Origin: JAPOUP01 sp026708635
GTDB taxonomy: Bacteria; Pseudomonadota; Alphaproteobacteria; Rhodobacterales; Rhodobacteraceae
Direction of reading: 5' to 3'
Assembly (NCBI GenBank): GCA_965200115.1
Contig: OZ241336.1
Coordinates: 1,488,001 to 1,552,000, forward strand
DNA length: 64,000 bases
The notes below the pieces were generated by a model. That model saw only the letters and a program-made list of their open reading frames with translations. It was not told where the DNA came from and did not search any database. Every line of letters starts with the position of its first letter. The stretch's first letter is position 1. Below, piece by piece: positions 27,594 through 35,113 of this stretch. The position numbers and the translations under genes were made by a program.

Positions 27594-28019
27594 TCAAGTG
27601 CGGAGCCTGCGTCCCTTAAGGCACTGCAGGATCGCTGGCGCGAACTGCGGACATTCAACCCTGAGGAGCAATGGGACCATCCGGCCCAGAATCTCCGTTT
27701 GACGGCATGGCGGCATGCGGTCAGTCTCGGTACGGTCAAGATCCACAACCAGTGTCACCCAGGCCCGGAGTTGCGGAACCGTGGCCAGAAGACCCACGCC
27801 GCGCGACTCAACCAGGCCGCGTATCGTTCCGGGTGCGGACGCGCATGGCCAGCCGTCGCTAAGTTCGACGATAGTCCTGTCGTCAGCCACCAATCGGCCG
27901 CCCAAGGCCATAAGCGACAGGGCAAGCGCGGATTTTCCGCTTCCGGCACTCCCACGGATTAGCACGGAACCAAACCCCGCGGCAACGCAACTGGCGTGAA
28001 TTTGCGTGGGGGGTGACAT
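27594..28019 (-). CDS. hprK: HPr kinase/phosphorylase, short alphaproteobacterial form
   Basis: Phosphorylates the regulatory serine of HPr. The start MSPPTQIHASCVAAG at 28019 gives 141 residues, the truncated C-terminal catalytic form of alphaproteobacteria. The Walker A loop is GSAGSGKSALAL, ADDRTI lies next to it, and GLVESRGVGLL is the HprK signature segment. The longer frame to 28181 has no family similarity. Upstream, relatives have chvG and chvI; neither is seen, and the oxalate block begins about 790 bases away. Confidence 0.92.
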   Translation of the reverse strand: MSPPTQIHASCVAAGFGSVLIRGSAGSGKSALALSLMALGGRLVADDRTIVELSDGWPCASAPGTIRGLVESRGVGLLATVPQLRAWVTLVVDLDRTETDRMPPCRQTEILGRMVPLLLRVECPQFAPAILQCLKGRRLRT

Positions 28020-28757
28020 CAGGAAAACGGGCGCAAGGGAAGTCGCGGCCAATACCCGGACGCTGTAACCAGCATACAATACTACCTTCCGATAGCCTGA
28101 CGCGGGGTTATCGCGAATTCGCCCCGCGAACAAGGCGGCGCGCAAGATGGGTCGGAAACGGACCGGGACCGACATAGCCATTCACGCGGTCAGGCGCGTC
28201 GCCAGCGTCAGGCTTCGGGACAGGCCTGGACTGGTTGGGGTACAGCGCTTCACGGTCCTACCCGGCCAGGCGCACGACCTGAGGGGCGCGGGATCTTTGG
28301 AAAAGTGACAGGTACCGGTTCCGGAGACGGGCGGCGGAACGGGCTGGCGGTTTCGTGACGGCCAGGAAAGGTGACGGTGGCGGTATCGACGCCCGCATCC
28401 ATTCTGACCCACCGGGGGAAAGGACGCCGCAAAGCATGTTGATTGGGGTCAGGAGAGGAGGGGATGTCGGCATCGGCGTTGTTCGGGAATTCCGCGGCGT
28501 ACCGGAACGGGAGGGGCGCGGATGGCGGGACCGACCGTCCTGGAGGCACCGGGGGACCGGAAGTCAACGGCGCTTCCTCTCCGGGAACGGAGATGCTGAC
28601 CGGTCGGGAAATCTTTGGGGAAAGGCGGTTTTCGAACCCCGGACCCGCACGGGGGAAATCGCAGGCTAGTTCGGTCCTGCCGGGGCATGACACCGGCACC
28701 GTCAAAACGCTGCTGCGCAAACGCCTCAAATTGGTTGCGGAGTGCCATACTAAGGTC
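28020..28757. other. Gap between hprK and the oxalate block, no gene seen
   Basis: About 740 G+C-rich bases with frames on both strands but no recognisable motif. In related genomes the chvI-chvG two-component system lies on this side of hprK. No receiver, H-box or ATPase motif could be found here. This is the likely left junction of the acquired block. Confidence 0.5.
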
Positions 28758-28771
28758 TATGGTATACCATA
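28758..28771. promoter_or_regulatory. Candidate GntR operator: 14-bp perfect palindrome
   Basis: TATGGTATACCATA is a perfect 14-bp palindrome centred on GTATAC, ending 34 bases before the gntR start. FadR/FCD-type GntR regulators commonly bind such GTATAC- or TTGTATACAA-centred sites. Position and symmetry suggest autoregulation and control of the whole oxalate block. No second copy was found upstream of oxc, frc or tctC. Confidence 0.6.
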
Positions 28772-28805
28772 TGAGAGTCGACAAGTTGTTCTGAAAAGCC
28801 CGTCA

Positions 28806-29504
28806 ATGGAACTGCAGCCGATTATATCGGATTTTACCCTAAAGGACCGGGTCTACGGTCGCCTCCGCGATGCAATTTCCGGCATGAACATTTATCAAGC
28901 CGGTACCGATCTGCGCCTTGATGAACGATCGGTTGCTGAGCAACTCAATGTCTCGCGAACACCGCTACGCGAGGCGCTTAGCCGCCTTGAGAATGAAGGA
29001 CTTGTCGAAATTCGTGCGCGCAAAGGCGTCTTCATTGTCCGCAAGACCCTGGAGGAAATCTTGGAAATGATCGTCGCTTGGGCTGCGCTTGAAAGTATGG
29101 CCGCGAGGTTGGCAACCGAGGTGGCAAGCGATCAGGACATAAGGGCATTGCGCAAACACGCCCTGAAACATTCCGAAAGCTCAGCGCATGCCGACCTCAG
29201 CGAGTATTCCGATGCGAATATCAAGTTCCATCAAATGATCCTGGATATGTCCGGCTGTCGTCTACTGGCCGAAATTGCCGACGGACTCTTCGTGCACATG
29301 CATGCCGTGCGACGACGCGCATTGGAAGAAAATGATCGAGCGACCCGGTCGGTTGTGGATCACGCCGGGATCATCGATGCGCTGGAAGCGCGTGATGGCG
29401 ATCTGGCCGCTAAATTGGTTCGAATACACACAATGCGTCTGCACAGTCACGTGCGGCGCGTCTGGAGCAAGTTTGAAGGCAGACCGGCAAGCAAGGCTGG
29501 CTAA
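28806..29504 (+). CDS. GntR-family regulator with FCD domain
   Basis: 232-residue transcription factor, start MELQPIISDFTLKDRVYGRL at 28806. The winged helix-turn-helix covers about residues 15 to 80 (DERSVAEQLNVSRTPLREAL). The C-terminal FCD ligand domain has the metal-binding histidines in ANIKFHQMILDMS and VVDHAGIIDALEARD. It ends 22 bases before oxc, so it probably regulates this operon in response to oxalate, formyl-CoA or a related acid; ligand not visible from the sequence. Codon use is less G+C-biased than in the flanking chromosome. Confidence 0.92.
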   Translation: MELQPIISDFTLKDRVYGRLRDAISGMNIYQAGTDLRLDERSVAEQLNVSRTPLREALSRLENEGLVEIRARKGVFIVRKTLEEILEMIVAWAALESMAARLATEVASDQDIRALRKHALKHSESSAHADLSEYSDANIKFHQMILDMSGCRLLAEIADGLFVHMHAVRRRALEENDRATRSVVDHAGIIDALEARDGDLAAKLVRIHTMRLHSHVRRVWSKFEGRPASKAG

Positions 29505-29526
29505 ATTACGGCACATGGGGGGAAAC

Positions 29527-31275
29527 ATGGAGCTACGTGTCACTGAAGCAGGGTCCAATCAAGGCGTGACTGACGGATTTCATCTGCTCACCGACGCACT
29601 GAAATTGAACGGGGTCAAAACGATCTATAATGTCCCCGGAATCCCAATCACCGATCTGGGGCGTTACGCTCAGGCCCAAGGCTTGCGGGTGCTTTCCTTC
29701 CGTCACGAGCAACACGCGGGATATGCAGCGGCAGCGGCCGGATTTCTGACCAAGAAACCCGGTATCTGCATGACGGTTTCGGCCCCGGGCTTTCTGAACG
29801 GTCTGACTGCCTTGGCGCATGCCACAACAAATTGCTGGCCAATGATATTGATCTCCGGATCGTCGGAACGAGAAATTGTCGACTTGCAGCGCGGAGACTA
29901 TGAGGAAATGGACCAACTGGCCATAGCCCGCCCCCACGCCAAGGCTGCATACCGGATTCTCCGCGCAGAAGACATTGGCCTTGGAGTGGCGCGAGCCTTT
30001 CGCGCTGCGACGACGGGCCGTCCCGGGGGGGTATATCTGGATATCCCCGGAGCACTGTTGGGCCAGACCATGAACGAGGTCGAAGGCGAAGCGTCCTTAA
30101 GGAAGGTCGTCGATCTCAATGCCGCCTCCGTGCCGGCACCAACCGCCGTGCGGCGCGCAGTTGAAGTCTTGAAATCCGCAGAAAGACCTCTGATCATCAT
30201 TGGCAAGGGTGCGGCCTACGCTCAATGCGATGACACCGTTCGCCAACTCGTTGAGACCCTTGGCTTTCCTTATCTCCCGATGTCGATGGCCAAGGGCCTG
30301 CTGCCCGATACACACCCGCAATGCGCCTCTGCGGCGCGTTCCCTTGTGCTTAAGGAATGTGACTGCGTGTTTCTCGTGGGAGCACGACTGAACTGGCTCC
30401 TCGGCAACGGCGAGGGAGCTGGCTGGGGCGAAAATGGTGTTCGCAATTTTGTGCAAATTGACATCGAGCCGACCGAGATGGACTCCAATCAAAGCATCTC
30501 CGCGCCGTTGATCGGCGACATTGAAAGCTGCGCGAATGCGCTGTTGGACGCAATCGGTAGTAATTGGACCAAGCCCTCTGAGGAATGGCTGGGCGCGGTG
30601 CGCGCAAAAGTCGAGTTTAATGTGGCCCGAATGGCCCAACGTCTCCGAAACAATAACTCACCGATGGATTATCCAGAAGCCCTCGGTGTCATCAAGGACG
30701 TGATGGCTGAGCATCAGGACACTGTACTCGTTAATGAAGGGGCAAACGCACTGGACCAGTGCCGCTCCATCGTTGACATCCACCAGCCGAGGAAACGCCT
30801 CGATGTCGGTACTTGGGGAGTTATGGGGATTGGAATGGGCTCTGCCGTTGCGGCAGCCGTCGAGACCGGGAATCAAGTGCTTGCGGTAGAAGGCGACAGC
30901 GCATTCGGGTTCAGCGGAATGGAGGTTGAAACGATCTGCCGATACAACTTGCCAGTATGTATCGTAATCTTGAACAATAACGGAATCTATCGTGGAGATG
31001 GCGAAAATTGGGGTGGAGGCGATGATCCATCGACTACAGTCTTCGTGAAGAATTCCAAATACGAGTTGATGATGCAGGCGTTCGGCGGAAGTGGTGCTGT
31101 GGCGACAAATCCAGATGAATTGCGTCGCGCCATCGCAGACGCTTTCGAGACGCGCGAGCCGACCTTGATCAACGCCGTCATCGACGAGGCCGCGGGGCGA
31201 GAAAGCGGGAATATCGGAAATCTGAACCCAACTTCCGTAGTGGCCAAGATTCGATATCCACAGGCAAAAAAGTGA
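29527..31275 (+). CDS. oxc: Oxalyl-CoA decarboxylase
   Basis: Thiamine-diphosphate enzyme that splits oxalyl-CoA into formyl-CoA and CO2 in the cytosol. The start MELRVTEAGSNQG at 29527 with a GGGGGG-type ribosome-binding site gives 582 residues (Oxalobacter enzyme: 568). The cofactor-activating glutamate is in FRHEQHAGYAAAA (about 61), as in all ThDP decarboxylases, and the ThDP/Mg motif GDSAFGFSGMEVETICRYN with LNNNG lies near 455 to 485. The pairing with frc 58 bases downstream makes the assignment firm against glyoxylate carboligase or acetolactate synthase. A longer frame from 29275 overlaps gntR and is not used. Confidence 0.96.
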   Translation: MELRVTEAGSNQGVTDGFHLLTDALKLNGVKTIYNVPGIPITDLGRYAQAQGLRVLSFRHEQHAGYAAAAAGFLTKKPGICMTVSAPGFLNGLTALAHATTNCWPMILISGSSEREIVDLQRGDYEEMDQLAIARPHAKAAYRILRAEDIGLGVARAFRAATTGRPGGVYLDIPGALLGQTMNEVEGEASLRKVVDLNAASVPAPTAVRRAVEVLKSAERPLIIIGKGAAYAQCDDTVRQLVETLGFPYLPMSMAKGLLPDTHPQCASAARSLVLKECDCVFLVGARLNWLLGNGEGAGWGENGVRNFVQIDIEPTEMDSNQSISAPLIGDIESCANALLDAIGSNWTKPSEEWLGAVRAKVEFNVARMAQRLRNNNSPMDYPEALGVIKDVMAEHQDTVLVNEGANALDQCRSIVDIHQPRKRLDVGTWGVMGIGMGSAVAAAVETGNQVLAVEGDSAFGFSGMEVETICRYNLPVCIVILNNNGIYRGDGENWGGGDDPSTTVFVKNSKYELMMQAFGGSGAVATNPDELRRAIADAFETREPTLINAVIDEAAGRESGNIGNLNPTSVVAKIRYPQAKK

Positions 31276-31333
31276 TTGGCGAGAAACAGCGTGCCGCCCT
31301 AATCATCCATGGGCGGGAAAAGAGGAACCGTGA

Positions 31334-32611
31334 ATGAAGGCACTCGAAGGCGTCAAGGTGCTGGACTTCACCCATGTGCAATCCGGCCCAACCTGCACCC
31401 AGTTACTTGCGTGGTTGGGAGCGGATGTAATCAAGGTTGAACGCCCTGGTGTGGGCGACGCGACGCGCAATCAATTGGTCGATGTTCCCGGTGCGGACAG
31501 TCTCTACTTCACCATGCTCAATCACAACAAGCGCTCCATCGAACTTAATTCAAAAAGTGACGTCGGCAAGGAGGTTCTGACTCGCCTCATCAAGAAATGC
31601 GATGTGATGGTGGAAAACTTCGCTCCCGGCGCCCTCGATAGAATGGGTTTTGCTTGGGACGTCATCAATGACCTCAACCCCCGCATGATCCTTGCCTCGA
31701 TCAAGGGATTTGGGCCGGGAAAATACGAAGATAGTAAGGTCTACGAAAATATCGCCCAGTGCACGGGTGGATCGGCGTCCACAACCGGATTCCGGGACGG
31801 GTTGCCTCTCGTGACCGGGGCACAGATCGGCGATAGTGGCACAGGCCTTCACTTGGCACTTGGAATCGTCACCGCACTGTATCACCGTGAACAAACGGGT
31901 AAGGGCCAAAAGGTGACCGCCGCGATGCAGGATGGCGTCCTGAACCTGACCCGAGTGAAGCTTCGCGATCAGCAAAGGCTCGCTGTCGGCCCGCTTAAGG
32001 AATACACGCAATATGGCGAGGGAGTCGAGTTTGGACAGGCGACGCCCCGCGCAGGCAACGACTCAGGCGGTGGCCAGCCGGGCCGCATTCTAAAGTGTAG
32101 GGGATGGGAAACGGATCCCAACGCGTACATTTACTTCATAACCCAATCCGCGGTTTGGGAGCAAGTCTGTGACGTCATCGGTGAGCCAGGCTGGAAAACC
32201 AAGGAAGGCTACCGCACTCCACCCGAGCGGCTCGACAAACTAAATGAGATCTTTTTGCGGATAGAAGAATGGACAATGTCCAAGACCAAGTTCGAGGTGA
32301 TGAACATCTGCAATCCTCTCAACATCCCGGTTGGTCCAATCCTGTCGATGAAGGAGTTGATGGAGGACGAAGGTTTGCGCGCCACCGGAACCATTGTGGA
32401 GGTCGATCACCCCAAGCGGGGTCGCTATGTCAGCGTCGGTTGCCCCATCAAGTTGAGCACATCTCCCGTCGAAGTCGTGCGATCGCCACTCCTCGGAGAA
32501 CACACAGTCGAAATCCTGAAAGAGGACCTCGGATATTCCGGTGAGGAACTGGAGGCAATCATTGAGAGCGGCGCCGTGGGCACGATCAACAAGCAGGCCA
32601 CCGCTCCATGA
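31334..32611 (+). CDS. frc: Formyl-CoA:oxalate CoA-transferase
   Basis: Class III CoA-transferase that moves CoA from formyl-CoA to oxalate, feeding Oxc and releasing formate. 425 residues (Oxalobacter enzyme: 428). The nucleophilic aspartate is about residue 167 in TGAQIGDSGTGLHLAL, equivalent to Asp169. The mobile glycine loop is NDSGGGQPGRI. The N-terminal VLDFTHVQSGPTCTQLLAWL is a family signature. Its last bases overlap the ATG of the decayed formyltransferase remnant (ATGA), indicating that a coupled gene once followed. Confidence 0.97.
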   Translation: MKALEGVKVLDFTHVQSGPTCTQLLAWLGADVIKVERPGVGDATRNQLVDVPGADSLYFTMLNHNKRSIELNSKSDVGKEVLTRLIKKCDVMVENFAPGALDRMGFAWDVINDLNPRMILASIKGFGPGKYEDSKVYENIAQCTGGSASTTGFRDGLPLVTGAQIGDSGTGLHLALGIVTALYHREQTGKGQKVTAAMQDGVLNLTRVKLRDQQRLAVGPLKEYTQYGEGVEFGQATPRAGNDSGGGQPGRILKCRGWETDPNAYIYFITQSAVWEQVCDVIGEPGWKTKEGYRTPPERLDKLNEIFLRIEEWTMSKTKFEVMNICNPLNIPVGPILSMKELMEDEGLRATGTIVEVDHPKRGRYVSVGCPIKLSTSPVEVVRSPLLGEHTVEILKEDLGYSGEELEAIIESGAVGTINKQATAP

Positions 32612-32938
32612 AACTCATCGTCATGGGCCAACAGGCGTTCGGCAAGGACTGCCTTGAAAAGCTGATCAGCCAAAAAATTCGCGATCAATTAAGGCTATGG
32701 GAGGAGCAGGGTTACGGCAAACTACCGATATGCATGGCCAAGACACAGTATTCTTTACACAGTATTCTTTCTCGACCGATCCAACTCTACGCGGTGCTCC
32801 GACCGGCCATTCAGTGCCGGAGCGGGTTTTATCGTGGTCGTCTACGGCGAAATCATGACGATGCCTGGGTTGCCGCGCGTGCCGTCGGCTGAGAGCATTC
32901 GGCTGAACGCCAGTGGTCAGATTGAAGGACTGTTTTGA
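32608..32938 (+). pseudogene. Remnant: formyltransferase start fused to the C-terminal end of formate-tetrahydrofolate ligase
   Basis: The first 19 codons (MKLIVMGQQAFGKDCLEKL) resemble the N-terminus of 10-formyltetrahydrofolate formyltransferase/hydrolase domains. By 32700 the frame reads GYGKLPICMAKTQYS, a hallmark of the C-terminus of formate-tetrahydrofolate ligase (Fhs). A 14-base tandem duplication at 32743-32770 then breaks the frame; past it FSTDPTLRGAPTG continues in another frame, and after a small deletion AGAGFIVVVYGEIMTMPGLP to EGLF and a stop at 32938 appear in a third. Thus two genes collapsed into one remnant by a large deletion, and at least two further lesions followed. No function expected. 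Confidence 0.85.
32743..32770. repeat. Perfect 14-bp tandem duplication
   Basis: ACACAGTATTCTTT occurs twice in direct succession (32743-32756 and 32757-32770) inside the Fhs remnant. It shifts the frame by two and looks like a replication-slippage event. Confidence 0.9.
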
Positions 32939-33449
32939 CAATGGCCGTCATCCACATGATCGTTGTGCCACGAAGTGGCGATACTGATCTGTCGTCCAAC
33001 GTTTGTGCAGTTCATTGCAACGCGCCTAACGGACCAAGATATTTGTTTGGGAATTCATCGCGTCGAATGCAAAATCGCGTTGGTAAGGCGGCACGTCTTG
33101 ATCGGTCAATCGCCACTGGATACTCAAGCGACAAAAATTGCAGCTTGATTTTGTCCAACGGAATACAAGAAAGGTATCGGCACGACACGCGCCAAGGGCT
33201 GCGGATCGCACGGGAACCGAAGAAAGAAATTCCACTCGAAAGCGAGCGGGAAAGGAAATACGAATTTCGACGGATGGAACGAAAACGACCACAAGTCCAG
33301 TCAGGTGCTGAGAGTGGTGTCCGTCAAACAGAGCTTGAGTGGCAAACCGGTCGGCGAGTGCGACTGTCTCGAAACTAGGTTGATCACGTCAAGGCCGCGA
33401 AGCGCGGCATGAGGTCCGAAAGGACGCGTCCATTTGGGAGGAGTTGAAA
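32939..33449. other. Leader of the tct genes, with two small hairpins; no gene supported
   Basis: About 510 bases between the Fhs remnant and tctC. Frames of 60 to 147 codons exist on both strands without recognisable features. Near the tctC start, GCCGCG-AAG-CGCGGC (33394-33408) and GTCC-GAAA-GGAC (33414-33425) can form two neighbouring hairpins, the second with a GNRA tetraloop, followed by a strong GGAGGAG ribosome-binding site. They may stabilise or regulate the tctC message. Confidence 0.45.
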
Positions 33450-34433
33450 ATGAGAATAATCAGTTCAGTGCTGGCCGGTGCGGCAGCACTTGGGATGACG
33501 GCAACCGCCGCCCTGGCCGACTGGCAACCAAGGAAACCCGTTGAGTTCATTATCATGGCTGGAACCGGCGGCGGCGCGGATCAAATCGCCCGTTTGCTGC
33601 AGGGACTCATCGAGCAGAAAGGCTTGTCTTCTCGACCGTTTATCCCGATCAACAAACCGGGTGGCTCAGGTGCCGAGGCACTACGCTATCTTCAGGACAA
33701 GGCGGGTGATGACCATACCTTGATGATGACCCTGAATAGTTTCTACACCACGCCAATCATTCAGGAGGACTTGGGAGTCGACCCAAGGGAATTCACACCT
33801 ATCGGCCTGATGGCGATGGACACTTTCCTTCTCTGGGTCCACACCGACATGACCGACATCACCGATCTTGACAGCTATGTCGCGGCCGTTAAGGACAAGG
33901 GTCTTGATTGGAAAGTCGGCGGCACCGGATCGGGGCAGGAAGACAGTGTTCTGACCGCCATGATGGAAGCGGAGTTTGATTACAACGTCACCTACATTCC
34001 ATTCCCTGGCGGCGGAACCGTTGCCAAGAACCTGATCGGCGGTCAGATTGATTCGACCGTGAACAATCCATCGGAGCAATTGGCGTTCTACGAAGCCGGT
34101 GACTCCAAGCCACTCGTACAGTTCACTGGCGAGCGCATGGCCGCCTTCCCGGACGTTCCGACTGCAAAGGAACTTGGGGTCGATATCGAGTATTACATGC
34201 AACGTTCGGTAAACGGTCCTCCAGGCATGTCACCTGAGGCCGTGGAATTTTACACCGAGTTGTTCCAAACGCTGTTCGACAGCGAGGAGTGGCAAGACTT
34301 TTGCAAGAGCGACGGCCTGACTTGCGACAATATGCTCAGGAATAATGACCTTGCTGATTTCCATGCGACCCAGTTCGTTGCCCATGAGGCTCTAATCGAG
34401 CAGGTCGGTGCGTCCGCCATCACAGGCGAGTAA
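33450..34433 (+). CDS. Tripartite tricarboxylate transporter substrate-binding protein (TctC type)
   Basis: Periplasmic solute receptor of a TTT transporter, 327 residues. The ATG at 33450 sits six bases after GGAGGAG. A signal peptide is evident (MRIISSVLAGAAALGMTATA then ALA-D cleavage). VEFIIMAGTGGGADQIARLL and PINKPGGSGAEAL are family signatures for the carboxylate-binding loop. Ligand unknown, but a position in an oxalate operon suggests oxalate or a related dicarboxylate. A strong stem-loop right after its stop probably raises its level over the membrane subunits. Confidence 0.9.
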   Translation: MRIISSVLAGAAALGMTATAALADWQPRKPVEFIIMAGTGGGADQIARLLQGLIEQKGLSSRPFIPINKPGGSGAEALRYLQDKAGDDHTLMMTLNSFYTTPIIQEDLGVDPREFTPIGLMAMDTFLLWVHTDMTDITDLDSYVAAVKDKGLDWKVGGTGSGQEDSVLTAMMEAEFDYNVTYIPFPGGGTVAKNLIGGQIDSTVNNPSEQLAFYEAGDSKPLVQFTGERMAAFPDVPTAKELGVDIEYYMQRSVNGPPGMSPEAVEFYTELFQTLFDSEEWQDFCKSDGLTCDNMLRNNDLADFHATQFVAHEALIEQVGASAITGE

Positions 34434-34440
34434 CTCAATC

Positions 34441-34473
34441 CTGTCCTGGGCCGATATTTCTGGCCCAGGACAG
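34441..34473 (+). promoter_or_regulatory. Perfect 12-bp stem-loop between tctC and tctB
   Basis: CTGTCCTGGGCC (34441-34452) and GGCCCAGGACAG (34462-34473) pair perfectly around a nine-base loop, seven bases after the tctC stop. There is no following T-run, so it is more like an mRNA-stabilising or partial-termination element that lets the binding protein be made in excess of TctB and TctA. Confidence 0.8.
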
Positions 34474-34559
34474 CTTGTGCCATCACATCACATATTGTCG
34501 TCCGATAGCGGCTTGACGCATTTTCGAGCAGTGAAGCGCACGCATTCGTCGATCAGGAA

Positions 34560-35093
34560 ATGAGCATGTCCACACGCAGCGCAGAGCTGTTCATGGGAAT
34601 AGGAATGTTCCTGTTTTCGTTGTCCCTTATGTGGAGCGTTTGGGCAGACGGGCTAAACATCGGCTGGGTGGAGGAACGTGGGCCCGGCGCTGGGGTCTGG
34701 CCGTTCTGGCTTAGTTGCGGTATGGCGCTGGCATCGCTTTGGACCCTGTGGCGATGGTACAAGGGCGTTACGCCAGAGAGCCGCAACGAAGAGGCCTACA
34801 TCGATCCAGCGAGCGTTGGGCCCGTTTTTATTTCATTCGTTGCGCTAACCACCATGGTTTTTCTGGTCAATGTTGTTGGCACCTATATCGCTGTTTTCCT
34901 GTTTCTAGCATTCTACATGAAAGTTCTGGGCAATCACCGCTGGAGCACAACATTGTTCATGTGTTTTGGCGCTGTCTTTTTTATCTACTTCCTTTTCGAA
35001 TGGCAGTTGACAAAATATTTGCCCAAGGGGTGGCCGATTTTTGAGGATGGCTTCCTCTGGATCGACAACTATCGCTGGGAATACTTGATGTAA
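34560..35093 (+). CDS. TctB-type small membrane subunit
   Basis: 177-residue inner-membrane protein with about four membrane helices (about 10 to 28, 48 to 66, 88 to 112 and 128 to 150), the layout of TctB, the small partner of TctA in TTT transporters. ERGPGAGVWPFWLSCGMAL fits the G-x-W-P type loop seen in the family. It lies between tctC and tctA. Base composition is that of the island. Two closely spaced ATGs exist (34560 and 34566). Confidence 0.85.
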   Translation: MSMSTRSAELFMGIGMFLFSLSLMWSVWADGLNIGWVEERGPGAGVWPFWLSCGMALASLWTLWRWYKGVTPESRNEEAYIDPASVGPVFISFVALTTMVFLVNVVGTYIAVFLFLAFYMKVLGNHRWSTTLFMCFGAVFFIYFLFEWQLTKYLPKGWPIFEDGFLWIDNYRWEYLM

Positions 35094-35113
35094 TTGGGCT
35101 GGAGAGCCGAGAC

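Noticed and set aside
32935..33378. Possible gene of 147 codons between the Fhs remnant and tctC
   Set aside because: Composition and residue use look random, with competing frames on both strands and no similarity recognised. Treated as leader or decayed sequence.
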